In this document: in pieces, positions 22,304 through 31,656 of the stretch | Position numbering within the stretch: the stretch's first letter is position 1 | Layout of the letters: each line of letters opens with the position of its first letter | Made by a program: the position numbers and the translations under genes | Source of the DNA: Rhodoferax lithotrophicus | GTDB taxonomy: Bacteria; Pseudomonadota; Gammaproteobacteria; Burkholderiales; Burkholderiaceae_C | Direction: 5' to 3' | Assembly (NCBI RefSeq): GCF_019973615.1 | Contig: NZ_AP024238.1 | Location: 1 to 64,000, forward strand | Length of the DNA: 64,000 nt | Notes under the pieces: model-generated | What the model saw: the letters and a program-made list of their open reading frames with translations, nothing else | The model's database searches: none | Told to the model about the DNA's origin: nothing

Positions 22304-23200
22304 TCAGGCCATGGGCATCTCTCCACCCAGCGCCAGCAGCAAATCAGGCAGCATTTTTTGTAATTCCCCCATGGAAATGGCCACATCGGCATCAAAGCCA
22401 TCGTCTTTGCCGCTGCTGGCCCCTTCAAATACCACGTCGAGAAAAGCCATTTTTTTCAATTGAAAACCTTCGGTGAGTACGAAGGACACCCGGTCATTCC
22501 AGGTCAAGGCCAGCCGGGTCGGCATTTTGCCGCCTTCAATGTGTTGTTTGACCTCCTCGGTGTCGAGCCGGTGGCGGGCGTAGCGCACCACGGCTTTGGA
22601 TTCATCAGCAGCTTTGAGTTCGCATTCCCGATCCACACTGAAGCCTTGGGGTGCTTCCTGGGTGACCAGCCAGTCGGCCATGGCGGCACTGGGTGACACC
22701 TGGGTGTTGATCAGACTCAGCGCCAAGCCGGGCAGGTTTTGCACCAGCAGGGTGACCAATTCATCGGCACGTGCCTGGCTACCTGCATCCATCACCAGCA
22801 GCTGAGCCTCACGGTCAATCCAGACCAGGGTGCTGGATTGTTTGGTAAACGCCATGGGCAGCAGCTCCAGGCGAATGTCGTCTTTCAGGTCGCGGGTTTC
22901 TTTTTTGCCGGGTTTGCGCCCGGTGCTGGCTTCAATCTGGGCCACGCGCTCCTGGGCCTTGCGGTTGACTACCGAGGCAGGCAGGGCCCGGGTTTCGGTC
23001 ATCAGCTTCAAGATCCATTGGCCAGCAACCACTTCCAGCAGTGGCCCGTTGGCTTCACCACGTGGTTCCAGCCAACCCAGTGATTTTTCCTGGGAGGCAC
23101 CACATTCCACAAAATGGTTGTCTTGCAGGCGGGCTTCAACTTCTTCGGCAGTACTGCTCCAACCTGGAGCAATGCGGTACATGATGGCGTTCTTGAACAC
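22304..23200 (-). CDS. rdgC: Recombination-associated protein RdgC
   Basis: RdgC is a nucleoid-associated ring protein that binds double-stranded DNA and restrains RecA. The 298 residues fit the family (about 300), starting MFKNAIMYRIAPGW and including the conserved core LPMAFTKQSSTLVWID and the C-terminal FEGASSGKDDGFDADVAISMGEL. It stands alone on the minus strand, with the palindromic repeat just after its stop. Confidence 0.94.
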   Translation of the reverse strand: MFKNAIMYRIAPGWSSTAEEVEARLQDNHFVECGASQEKSLGWLEPRGEANGPLLEVVAGQWILKLMTETRALPASVVNRKAQERVAQIEASTGRKPGKKETRDLKDDIRLELLPMAFTKQSSTLVWIDREAQLLVMDAGSQARADELVTLLVQNLPGLALSLINTQVSPSAAMADWLVTQEAPQGFSVDRECELKAADESKAVVRYARHRLDTEEVKQHIEGGKMPTRLALTWNDRVSFVLTEGFQLKKMAFLDVVFEGASSGKDDGFDADVAISMGELQKMLPDLLLALGGEMPMA

Positions 23201-23388
23201 GTAGGTAACCTTTTTCAGAGAAATTCAAATTGGAAACGGTCAATCATCCCACCAAATCAAGCCACCGCCTTGGCTCATCTTTACAAAGCTTTGACACATC
23301 CTCATGGTGGCTACACACAGACCGCGCACACTTCTTCCCACGCCGATGCCACTTTCAGGTCATCGGTCTTAACTTGAAGGACATGACG

Positions 23389-23937
23389 ATGAAAACCAAT
23401 CTCAAAATTTCTCTGGTGGCTGGTTTGTTGCTCGCAGCAGGCTTGGCTTACTCGCAATCTCCCATGGGTGGGGCTCAGTGCGACATGATGGGGGGCCCGC
23501 AGGGCGGCATGTATGGTCAAGGCATGAGCCATCATGGGATGGGCAAGATGGACCCGGCCAAGATGCAGGCCATGATGGACAAGCGTCATGCCGCGTTGAA
23601 AGCCCAGTTAAAAATCACCGCCGCACAAGAAGCTGCCTGGACAACATTCATGGATGCGCATAAAGCACCGGCTGGCATGATGGGTAAACAGCCAGCCGTC
23701 ATGGCGGATATGGCCAAGCTCACCACACCTGAGCGTATTGACAAGATGAAGGAGTTACGCGCTCAGCGCATGGGTGAAATGACCGCAGCGATGGACAAGC
23801 GCGCAGAAGCCACCAAAGCGCTTTATGCGGTGCTGACTCCTGAGCAGCAAAAAACCTTTGATGCGCAAAGCATGATGGGTGCGGGAAGTCCTCGTGGTGC
23901 GCACCAAGGCATGGGGCGTATGCAACCCCAGCAGTAA
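23389..23937 (+). CDS. Spy/CpxP-like periplasmic protein, Met- and His-rich
   Basis: The 182-residue protein has a signal peptide (residues 1-24) followed by a Met/His/Gly-rich stretch (MGGAQCDMMGGPQGG...GMSHHGMGKM) and an alpha-helical LTXXQ-type domain (ALKAQLKITAAQEAAW, YAVLTPEQQKTFD). This layout matches the Spy/CpxP family of periplasmic stress chaperones. The Met/His-rich segment could bind copper, which would fit the copper export genes nearby; this is inference. The ATG at 23389 is 8 bases after GAAGG, so it is preferred to the ATG two codons earlier and to the TTG much further upstream. Confidence 0.8.
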   Translation: MKTNLKISLVAGLLLAAGLAYSQSPMGGAQCDMMGGPQGGMYGQGMSHHGMGKMDPAKMQAMMDKRHAALKAQLKITAAQEAAWTTFMDAHKAPAGMMGKQPAVMADMAKLTTPERIDKMKELRAQRMGEMTAAMDKRAEATKALYAVLTPEQQKTFDAQSMMGAGSPRGAHQGMGRMQPQQ

Positions 23938-23955
23938 TAGACTGTTGATTGATTC

Positions 23956-24006
23956 AAGGCACACCGCGTGGCCCGCAAGGGCATGCGGTGTGCCTTGCCT
24001 TTTGGG
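23956..24006 (+). terminator. Stem-loop terminator-like hairpin
   Basis: AAGGCACACCGC (23956-23967) pairs perfectly with GCGGTGTGCCTT (23985-23996), and GCCTTTTGGGCTTTT follows. It lies 20 bases after the Spy-like gene. The T-run is weak, so termination efficiency is uncertain. Confidence 0.6.
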
Positions 24007-24121
24007 CTTTTGAAAAATACGACAAAAGTCCAGTGGTGTGTGATGGTGAGGCGAGTGTTGTAAGCTCAGAGACTGAACTCATCACTTGTTTGCATCATCT
24101 GCCTCGAAGGAATCCTTGTCC

Positions 24122-24334
24122 ATGTTTGGTTTCACAGAAGAACAAATCACCGCTTTTGGCATGACTTTTGGCGTGGGTGGTTTGATGCTCTATATGTTGT
24201 TCATCATTGCGCAACTGGCATGGGAATCCAAAGCGGGCAAATTCGGATTTTTTGTCATGATGCTCGGCTTGGCTTTTGGCATGGTGGGTTTTGTTGCCAA
24301 ATACATGATCCAGTGGATCATGAACATCAAGTAA
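24122..24334 (+). CDS. DUF2788 small membrane protein
   Basis: The 70-residue protein has two hydrophobic helices (FGVGGLMLYMLFIIAQLAW and FGFFVMMLGLAFGMVGFVAKYMIQWI). It matches the DUF2788 family of small proteobacterial inner-membrane proteins, whose function is unknown. The ATG at 24122 gives the family start MFGFTEEQI; AAGGAA lies 12 bases upstream. It is convergent with the diguanylate cyclase, whose stop is 12 bp away. Confidence 0.75.
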   Translation: MFGFTEEQITAFGMTFGVGGLMLYMLFIIAQLAWESKAGKFGFFVMMLGLAFGMVGFVAKYMIQWIMNIK

Positions 24335-24346
24335 ATAGTCCGTCGT

Positions 24347-25918
24347 TCAGGTGCCAAGCACCCGGTTTTTACCGGCACGTTTGGCCAGATACATGGCCTG
24401 ATCGGCGCGTTTGATGGCTTGTATGCCGGTTTCATTGGTCAACAATTGGGCGACTCCGGCACTGAAGGTGATCAACACTTTTTCGTTGCCAGACAAGAAA
24501 AACCGCTTGGTCAGTTCACGTTGCAGACGTGTCATGGCTTCAATACCTTTGTCCATCGGCGTATCGGGTAGCAAAATCACAAACTCTTCACCCCCGTAGC
24601 GCGCCAGTGTGTCCTGTGGTCGCATCACTTCACGCGCCACGCTGGCCAAATGGGCCAGGGCCACGTCACCCGTGGCATGGCCCAACGTGTCGTTGAGTTT
24701 CTTGAAGTTGTCAATGTCCAGCAATGCCACACACAAAGGCGAGTCATTACGTCTGACTGTGGAGACTTCACGGTTGATGGCTTCATCAAGCCCATGGCGA
24801 TTAAGGGCTCCGGTGAGTGGGTCGTGCCGGGCTTGGGCACTGACACGGTCAAGCTCCTGATGTAGCTTGGACAGCTCTGCCTCGGTGGCTTCCACTTTTT
24901 TCTTCATGCCTTGCAAGGCATCACGGGCTGTTTGACTGTCTTGTGCCATGTGGCGGGTGGCTCCCACCACCTCTTTCAAGACAGGGGCAATTTCAGCAAT
25001 GGACTTGGCTTGCTCAATCAGCTTGGCGCTGCTTTCCATCTGCGCATGAAAACCACTGGTGGATTCGGTCATGGAAGCCAGTCGCTCAATAAAAGCGGCC
25101 AGCATTTGGCGCATGTCTTCTTGCGCCTTCACCGCATGGGTTTTGGCCTCAGTTTGTTTGAGGATCACATCCTTCAGGCGTTGTTCCACATCATCGAGCC
25201 TGCGCAGTGTGATGGGGGGTACACACACCGACATCAGGGCATCACTCTGACCTTTGAGCCAGCCGTCATCAATGCTCAGGTGGCTGATGTTTTCAATGAT
25301 CAAATGCAGCAGCTTCAGCAGCATGATCTTGATTTCTGCCTGATCTTCAGCTGCGAACGAAAGGCGGTTGCTGTAACTGGCCAACATCTGTTTGGCGGTG
25401 ACGGCATCGGTATCGGGCTGGCGCAGTATCTGGAGCAGCGTTTGGGTTTGTTCCACAAATCGCTCGTCATCGCGCCCCAGGGCAGGCTGCACGTATTCGA
25501 TCATGCGGGCAATTTGTCCAAAAAATTCGCTGGTCAGGGCAGGGGCGGACAGTGCCGGGGATTCTGAAAATACAGCCACTTTGGCAGGTTCAACCACCGG
25601 CACATGTACGGGTGCGCTTGGCGCAGGCGCAGGGGGGCTGAAGCCGCCGTAAGCCATCAGCGCATTTTTGACACCTTCCCAGTTGAGTTGGTTGATGGAA
25701 GACTCCAGCAAACCACGCTGTTTTTGTTGGCCTGGTGTTTTGGTCGGCAAGGCCAGGGCAATGTCACGCAGCCGCTCAGTCGGAAAAGCTGGCTCGTTGG
25801 GCAATTCCGCAATTTCGTTGTAAATGCGCTGGTAGTTCAGTGGTGTCGGGGCCAGTTTTTGAACAGTGAGTTGCTTGAGTGTTTCACGCGCAATTTCAAA
25901 CGGTTTTTTCGCAATCAT
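24347..25918 (-). CDS. Diguanylate cyclase (GGDEF domain)
   Basis: It makes the second messenger c-di-GMP from two GTP. The C-terminal GGDEF domain (about residues 355-520) has the active motif GGEEF (442-446) and an intact inhibitory I-site RPQD (433-436) five residues before it, so product inhibition is expected. The N-terminal 330 residues contain no recognisable sensor: there is an all-helical segment and a predicted coiled coil just before the catalytic domain. No membrane segment or signal peptide is apparent, so it is probably cytoplasmic. Confidence 0.9.
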   Translation of the reverse strand: MIAKKPFEIARETLKQLTVQKLAPTPLNYQRIYNEIAELPNEPAFPTERLRDIALALPTKTPGQQKQRGLLESSINQLNWEGVKNALMAYGGFSPPAPAPSAPVHVPVVEPAKVAVFSESPALSAPALTSEFFGQIARMIEYVQPALGRDDERFVEQTQTLLQILRQPDTDAVTAKQMLASYSNRLSFAAEDQAEIKIMLLKLLHLIIENISHLSIDDGWLKGQSDALMSVCVPPITLRRLDDVEQRLKDVILKQTEAKTHAVKAQEDMRQMLAAFIERLASMTESTSGFHAQMESSAKLIEQAKSIAEIAPVLKEVVGATRHMAQDSQTARDALQGMKKKVEATEAELSKLHQELDRVSAQARHDPLTGALNRHGLDEAINREVSTVRRNDSPLCVALLDIDNFKKLNDTLGHATGDVALAHLASVAREVMRPQDTLARYGGEEFVILLPDTPMDKGIEAMTRLQRELTKRFFLSGNEKVLITFSAGVAQLLTNETGIQAIKRADQAMYLAKRAGKNRVLGT

Positions 25919-26351
25919 TCCAAATTACCTGTTCAATTGTTGTGGAGCATTGAAAAAATACTCTTGACCGGTTGGTGATCACTGCCTCGTGCGCATTGGG
26001 TGACTTGGTGTCATTTTGAACGCTTGTGAGCGAGCGCCCACACGGCTGTACAAATTAGCTGGCAATGCATCCATGTTCTTTAGAACTTTATCTATTAGAT
26101 CGCCATTATCCACATTGGTCAGAGCATCTGGGTAGAACAGAACAGGTTGATCCTGGAGCCTGCTTGGGGCAAGTTGATGTATGTCAGGACAGCTTGAAGA
26201 CTGAGAGTCATGAGCTGGCTGAGCGCAGACTCAAGTGAAATCTTAATAAGGGTTTTCCCTTAAATTAACTTGAAAAACTGCTTTTGGATGCCTTTTCCGG
26301 CTTTTTATCCGGGAGTCGTCTTGCAAAATCGGGTCAACAAAGGAAGCCATC
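25919..26351. other. Intergenic gap with an isolated DnaA-box match
   Basis: About 430 bases between divergent genes without a credible ORF. A perfect TTATCCACA lies at 26106-26114. The last part is AT-richer and ends in AAAGGAAG, the ribosome-binding site of the next gene. Confidence 0.5.
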
Positions 26352-26720
26352 ATGACTCTGCAATACCAACTCAAAGAGGGCAACTACCATTTGTATGACC
26401 TCAGCACCCCGGCCAGCAAGGTCACCGGGGAGCACCGTTTGCGGCTCAAAACCGACACGGTGGCGATTGCATTTGAGGCCAGCACCGGTGCATTGCGTGA
26501 ACATGGTAGCCCGTTGCGTATTCATTCCTGGGCCAACAACACCCGCCGACGCCTGCGGGCCAAAGGTGCGCTGGCCAGTGCCAATGACATCGTGGTGGTG
26601 TCTGGTCCCTTGCCTGTGGACGAAATCAACAAATGCCTGAAGATTGACGGCTATTGCCGCGACTTGTACACCCGGCTGCATGAGCTGCCCCATGGCAAGC
26701 GTTTAGGTCGCGCAAACTGA
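26352..26720 (+). CDS. Conserved-looking hypothetical protein, 122 residues
   Basis: The family was not recognised. The protein is soluble and basic, with no signal peptide or membrane segment. A strong ribosome-binding site (AAAGGAAG at 26338-26345) precedes the ATG, and codon use is like that of the neighbours, so it is very likely a real gene. A central SWANNTRRRLRAKG segment and the C-terminal LHELPHGKRLGRAN are positively charged. It is convergent with the aldehyde dehydrogenase. Confidence 0.65.
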   Translation: MTLQYQLKEGNYHLYDLSTPASKVTGEHRLRLKTDTVAIAFEASTGALREHGSPLRIHSWANNTRRRLRAKGALASANDIVVVSGPLPVDEINKCLKIDGYCRDLYTRLHELPHGKRLGRAN

Positions 26721-26752
26721 TTCCGGTTCGGAATCCTCTCTGTGGACTTTCC

Positions 26753-28189
26753 TCAGCTTTTCATTTTCATCATCAGGTTCAGCAGCTTGGTTGGCCATCC
26801 GGCATAAGGCGGCAAGAAGAAATCAAGGCCACGCACCGGGCCTTGTTGGAACACCGGGCGCAGCTTTGAAAAAGTCAGGAAGCCCTCATGGCCGTGGTAA
26901 TGCCCCATGCCACTGTTGCCTGAGCCACCAAACGGCAGGTTGTGAATACCCGCCTGGACCACTGACTCGTTGATGCCCACACCGCCGGAAATGGTGTGGT
27001 TCAGGTAGTAAGTCTGCAGGGCGGCATCATGGCTGTAGATATAGAAAGCCAATGGCCGTGGTCGGGCATTGACGTAGTCCACCACCTCTTGCCGGGTTTT
27101 GTAGGTGCGAATGGGCAGCAGCGGGCCAAAGATTTCCCGCTGCATGATGTCCATGTCATCGGTGACGCCCAGCACAATGCGTGGGGCCATGATGCGCCGG
27201 GCACGGTCTTCGGCCGGGCCGGTGTAGAGCTCAACAATTCGCGCGCCTTTACTCACGGCATCGGCCGCGGTTGCCTGGATGCGGTCGTATGAACGCTGGT
27301 CGATGATGGCCGTGTAATCCCCCTGGTTGATGTCCGAAAAACAGCGGTTCACCCTGGCCGCAGCCTCCCGGATGAATTCCTCCACCTTGTCTTCGGGCAG
27401 AAAGAGGTAATCGACGTTGGTGCAAATCTGCCCGGCATTGAGCATCTTGGCCCACAGAATACGCTCGGCAGCGGTGCGAATGGAATAGTCGGGGGCCACC
27501 ACACAAGGTGACTTGCCGCCCAGCTCCAGGGTCACCGGTGTCAGGTTCTTGGCGGCATTGGCCATCACGGCACGGCCAGTTGCGGGTGAGCCGGTGAAAA
27601 AGATGTGATTGAAGGGCAGGGTTGTGAAGGCCGGGCCACGGCCCTCACCGTCTTCAAAAAAGGCGAGCTTGTCGGTGGGCAGGTATTTGGGCGAAATTTC
27701 CTTGAGCAGCAAGGCCAGGTGATTGGAGTTTTCCGACATCTTGACCATGGCGCAATTGCCGGCGGCCAGAATACCAATCAGCGGCTGAAAGGCCATGGCA
27801 ATCGGAAAGTTCCACGGCACCACCACGCCCACCACCCCCACCGGCTGGGGAAACGTCCAGGCCTTGGCCAGCGGGTACTGCGTCACATCCAGATGGCGTT
27901 TTTGCGGCTTGAGCCATTGTTTCAATTCCTTGATGGCGCACAGGGCCGCATCCTGCGCCAGGAAGACCTCCGCAAACCGGGTCTCGAAGCGGCAGCGGCA
28001 GCCATAGTCCTGGTTCACTGCCTCCACCAAGGCATCGGCGTTGTCGGTCACCAGACGATGCAGGGCGCGCAAGCTGGCCTGGCGCTCTTGCAGCGTCGGA
28101 TTCATGGCCTGGCGGTAGGCTGCCTGCTGTCGGGTAAAGACGGCCTGGAACTCTTCGGGAATGTGTGGAGCCGCGGAGTTGGTAGGCAT
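26753..28189 (-). CDS. Coniferyl-aldehyde-type NAD(P)+ aldehyde dehydrogenase
   Basis: The enzyme oxidises an aldehyde to the carboxylic acid. The protein has 478 residues with the ALDH fold: VVPWNFPIAMAFQPLIGILAAGN (substrate-tunnel segment), GSPATGRAVM (NAD-binding turn), the general base Glu in VTLELGGKSP, and the nucleophile Cys in NAGQICTN. The sequence around these motifs resembles coniferyl aldehyde dehydrogenases, which also accept medium-chain aldehydes, so the physiological substrate is open. The ATG at 28189 has AAAGG about 9 bases upstream; an in-frame ATG seven codons earlier lacks a site. Confidence 0.85.
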   Translation of the reverse strand: MPTNSAAPHIPEEFQAVFTRQQAAYRQAMNPTLQERQASLRALHRLVTDNADALVEAVNQDYGCRCRFETRFAEVFLAQDAALCAIKELKQWLKPQKRHLDVTQYPLAKAWTFPQPVGVVGVVVPWNFPIAMAFQPLIGILAAGNCAMVKMSENSNHLALLLKEISPKYLPTDKLAFFEDGEGRGPAFTTLPFNHIFFTGSPATGRAVMANAAKNLTPVTLELGGKSPCVVAPDYSIRTAAERILWAKMLNAGQICTNVDYLFLPEDKVEEFIREAAARVNRCFSDINQGDYTAIIDQRSYDRIQATAADAVSKGARIVELYTGPAEDRARRIMAPRIVLGVTDDMDIMQREIFGPLLPIRTYKTRQEVVDYVNARPRPLAFYIYSHDAALQTYYLNHTISGGVGINESVVQAGIHNLPFGGSGNSGMGHYHGHEGFLTFSKLRPVFQQGPVRGLDFFLPPYAGWPTKLLNLMMKMKS

Positions 28190-28542
28190 GGATGTATTCC
28201 TTTTCAACAATGGAATGGTCAGCAGAGGGGTCTCTCACAAACATGCCCGATGCTGTGAGCTGGCGGATATTGTGCGTGGCAATTGTCCAGAAGGGCAACA
28301 CGTGATGTGGAATGGGTATATCAGCCAAACTATTGTGCGGTTCGGGGATCACCCAGGGGCAGTGGAACTTTGGGCATCAAATATAAGTATAAAAATGTCC
28401 TGTAGTCCTTTTGATACAAGCGTCAAAAGCTATAAAAATAATAGTAAGTTAATGAACATAATCCCTGTGCTTTGTACGCTTGTGAACTGTTCGTTTACCC
28501 CGATTCGGCGTATGCTCAAACCTCGTCCTGAAGTGTGATGTG
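28190..28542. other. Divergent promoter region with a palindromic repeat copy
   Basis: This gap separates the divergent aldehyde dehydrogenase and ABC-transporter operon. It should hold both promoters. A degenerate copy of the intergenic repeat occupies about 28390-28444. No other feature was recognised. Confidence 0.5.
28390..28444. repeat. Palindromic intergenic repeat, copy C (degenerate)
   Basis: On the minus strand it reads TATAGCTTTTGACGCTTG, a spacer, then AAAGGACTACAGGACATTTTT, matching the variant of the repeat seen at 47305 but with a poorly conserved right arm. Confidence 0.55.
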
Positions 28543-29280
28543 ATGGATACCCCTTCTGTAATCCCCCAACCGGTTTTCACGGCCCGCGGCCTGACCAAGA
28601 TTTATGGCGACGGCGACACCGCTGTACATGCCTTGCGTGGGGTGGATCTGGACATCGTGCAGGGGGAATTTGTGGTGCTGCTCGGGGCCTCTGGCAGCGG
28701 CAAGTCCACCCTGCTCAACATCCTGGGCGGGCTGGACACCGCCACCAGCGGCTCGGCCTGCTGGACACACGCCGGACAATCGCACGAACTCATTGGTGCC
28801 GACGATGCCGAGCTGACGCGTTACCGGCGCGAGCATGTTGGTTTTGTGTTCCAGTTCTACAACCTGATTCCCAGCCTGACCGCACGCGAAAACGTGGCAT
28901 TGGTGACCGACCTGGCCGCTGAGCCCATGAAACCCGAAGATGCGTTGGCGCTGGTGGGCTTGAGTGAACGGCTGAACCATTTTGTCTCGCAACTCTCGGG
29001 CGGTGAACAGCAGCGTGTGGCCATAGCCCGCGCCATTGCCAAAAAACCCGCCGTGCTGCTGTGTGACGAGCCCACCGGCGCGCTGGATTGCGCCACCGGT
29101 GTGATGGTGTTGCAGGCCATCGAGCAGGTGAACCGCACGCTGGGCACCACCACCGTGGTCATCACCCACAACGCCCCGATTGCCGAGATGGCCGACCGGG
29201 TGCTGCGCCTGGCCGATGGCCGCATCGTACAAGCCCAGGCCAACCCGCACAAGGTGGCGGCTTCCAGCCTAGCCTGGTGA
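28543..29280 (+). CDS. ABC transporter ATP-binding protein (MacB/LolD-type)
   Basis: The ATPase subunit has 245 residues. Walker [13 protein letters not shown] (around residues 48-59), the Q-loop ([17 protein letters not shown]), the signature LSGGEQQR and Walker [13 protein letters not shown] are all intact. The sequence belongs to the MacB/LolD/FtsE group, which works with FtsX-type permeases; such a permease starts 6 bp downstream, and an HlyD-type adaptor after that. The three genes form an export operon or a mechanotransmission-type complex. The ATG at 28543 or the GTG one codon earlier may be the start. Confidence 0.92.
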   Translation: MDTPSVIPQPVFTARGLTKIYGDGDTAVHALRGVDLDIVQGEFVVLLGASGSGKSTLLNILGGLDTATSGSACWTHAGQSHELIGADDAELTRYRREHVGFVFQFYNLIPSLTARENVALVTDLAAEPMKPEDALALVGLSERLNHFVSQLSGGEQQRVAIARAIAKKPAVLLCDEPTGALDCATGVMVLQAIEQVNRTLGTTTVVITHNAPIAEMADRVLRLADGRIVQAQANPHKVAASSLAW

Positions 29281-29286
29281 CACGCC

Positions 29287-31656
29287 ATGAAAGCCATCCA
29301 CATCAAGCTTTGGCGTGACCTGACCCGCTTGCGGGCGCAGGTGGTCACGATTGCGCTGGTGGTGGCGATTGGTGTGGCCGGGTTTGTCGGTATGTTTTCG
29401 GTGCATGAATCACTCAAGGGCTCGCGTGATGCGTTTTACCGCGACAACCGGCTGGCCGAGGTGTTTGCCCATGTCAAACGCGCCCCGGTGTCCTTGCGCG
29501 AGCGGCTGGCCGCATTACCCGGCGTGGCCGAGGTCAAGCTCGATGTGGTGGAAGACGCGCAGGTAGACCTGTCCGGCGTGGAGCCCCCGGTTACCGGCCG
29601 CTTTATCGGTGTGGATCTGGGTCGATTGCACGCGGGTCGCCAGGGGCTCAACGCCCTGACGCTCAAACGCGGGCGCTGGCCCGAGCGTGACGGCGTGCTG
29701 GAAGCCTTGGTCAGTGACCGTTTTGCCGCCGCCCGCCAGCTGAACCCCGGTGACAGCGTATATGCCATTCTGAACGGCAAACGTGAACGTGTGGCACTGG
29801 TGGGCACGGTGGCCTCGCCCGAGTACGTGTTTGCCTCGCAAGGCGGCGCGCCGGATGACCAGTCGTTTGGCATCTGGTGGATCGACGCGACCCGCATGAG
29901 TGATGCCTTTGACATGCAGGGTGCGTTCAACCAGGTGGCGCTGCGGCTGGATGCGGGCCCTACGGTGCAACCGGTGATTGACGCTGTGGATCGCCTGCTG
30001 GAACCCTACGGTGCCATTGGTGCCACCGGGCGTGACAAGCAGTTGTCGGCCAAGATTGTGGAAGACGAGTTGTCGCAACTCAAGGTGATGGGCACCGTGC
30101 TGCCGTCGATCTTTCTGGCGGTGGCCATGTTCATCCTCAACGTGGTGCTGAGCCGCCAGGTGGCTACCCAGCGCAGCCAGATTGCCGCGCTCAAGGCACT
30201 GGGCTACAGCGATGGCGCGATTGCCTGGCACTACATCCAGCTGGCGCTGGCCATTGCCGGGCTGGGGGTGCTGGTGGGCCTGGGCTTGAGCGAGCTGATC
30301 GGGCGCGGCATGCTCGGCCTGTATGACGAGGTGTTTCGCTTCAACGGCCTGACCTATGGTACCAACCCGTGGCTCATCGTGACTTCATTATTCATAGCAG
30401 CCAGCGCAGCTGCACTGGGTACCTGGACGGCGATTCATGCGGTGGTGCGGCTCAAACCCGCACAAGCCATGTTGCCCCCGGCCCCGCCCAGCTTCAAATC
30501 CACCCTGATCGAGCGGCTGGGCCTGGGCCGACTGGTCAGCACCGGGGCCATGATGGTGATCCGCAACTTTGAGCGCCGCCCGCTGCGGGCCGCGCTGACC
30601 GTGACTGGCATTGCGCTGGCGGTGGCGCTGCAAATCTCGGGTGCGTTCTGGATGGATGCCATCGCCCACATTGTCGACGTGCAGTTTCGCCAAGTGCAGC
30701 AGGGCGATGTGCTGGTCAACTTCCAGCGCCCGGTGCCACTGAGTGTGGTGCAGGACCTGAAGCGTCTGCCCGGCGTGATGGCCGCCGAGCCCTACCGCAC
30801 CGAGTCTGTGCGAGTGCGCCTGCGTGGCCGCAGCGAAGACACGGCGCTGACTGGTTACCAAACGGATGCCCGGCTGATGCGGGTGGTGGACGAGCAGCGT
30901 GGTGCTGTGCCCATGCCTGGGCATGGCGTGGTGCTGTCGGCCCTGCTGGCGCGTGCGCTGGGGGCCCGCGTGGGCGATCATGTGATGCTGGAATTTCGCC
31001 TGTGGAGCCAGGTGCATGCCGAGGTGGAGGTGGTTGACATCGTGCACACCCTGTTTGGCAAACTGCTTTACATGAACCTGGAGGCCATGAACGCCCTGGC
31101 GCGTGATGGTGACGGTGTGGCCGACGCGGTGCTGCAGATTGACCCACAGGCCATGAGTGCCTTCTGGGCTGCGGTGAAAGCCGCCCCGCTGATCAACGCC
31201 GTATTTGACAAAGCCGGTTCCATGGCCGCCTTCAACAAAACTACCTCGCGCAACATGGGTGTGTTCAGCGGCATTCTCACCCTGTTTGCCGTGGCCATGG
31301 CGGTGGGCATCATCTATAACGCGGCGCGTATCTCGCTCTCCGAGCGGGCCTGGGAGCTGGCCAGTCTGCGTGTGCTGGGCATGACCCGCGCCGAAGTCTC
31401 GGTGCTGCTGCTGGCTGAACTCGGGGCCGAGCTGCTGCTGGCGCTGCCGGTGGGCGCGCTGCTGGGCTGGGCTTTGGCCACGCTGATGATGCAGCTGATG
31501 TCCTCGGATGCGATTGATTTTTCTGTGGTGATTGAGCCGTCCACCTACGCGTCTGCCGCACTCATCGTGCTGGGCGCAGGCATTGCCAGTGCGCTGCTGG
31601 TACGCCGCCAGATTGACCGGCTGGATTTGGTTGCTGTTTTGAAAGTACGCGAATGA
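29287..31656 (+). CDS. ABC transporter permease (FtsX family), double repeat
   Basis: This 789-residue inner-membrane protein has an N-terminal membrane segment ([22 protein letters not shown]), a first periplasmic domain, a group of membrane helices around residues 270-400, a second N-terminal-like half starting near 420 ([22 protein letters not shown]), a second periplasmic domain and three C-terminal helices. This two-FtsX-domain layout fits export-type permeases working with the ATPase just upstream. It overlaps the adaptor gene by 4 bp (ATGA). The substrate is unknown. Confidence 0.9.
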   Translation: MKAIHIKLWRDLTRLRAQVVTIALVVAIGVAGFVGMFSVHESLKGSRDAFYRDNRLAEVFAHVKRAPVSLRERLAALPGVAEVKLDVVEDAQVDLSGVEPPVTGRFIGVDLGRLHAGRQGLNALTLKRGRWPERDGVLEALVSDRFAAARQLNPGDSVYAILNGKRERVALVGTVASPEYVFASQGGAPDDQSFGIWWIDATRMSDAFDMQGAFNQVALRLDAGPTVQPVIDAVDRLLEPYGAIGATGRDKQLSAKIVEDELSQLKVMGTVLPSIFLAVAMFILNVVLSRQVATQRSQIAALKALGYSDGAIAWHYIQLALAIAGLGVLVGLGLSELIGRGMLGLYDEVFRFNGLTYGTNPWLIVTSLFIAASAAALGTWTAIHAVVRLKPAQAMLPPAPPSFKSTLIERLGLGRLVSTGAMMVIRNFERRPLRAALTVTGIALAVALQISGAFWMDAIAHIVDVQFRQVQQGDVLVNFQRPVPLSVVQDLKRLPGVMAAEPYRTESVRVRLRGRSEDTALTGYQTDARLMRVVDEQRGAVPMPGHGVVLSALLARALGARVGDHVMLEFRLWSQVHAEVEVVDIVHTLFGKLLYMNLEAMNALARDGDGVADAVLQIDPQAMSAFWAAVKAAPLINAVFDKAGSMAAFNKTTSRNMGVFSGILTLFAVAMAVGIIYNAARISLSERAWELASLRVLGMTRAEVSVLLLAELGAELLLALPVGALLGWALATLMMQLMSSDAIDFSVVIEPSTYASAALIVLGAGIASALLVRRQIDRLDLVAVLKVRE

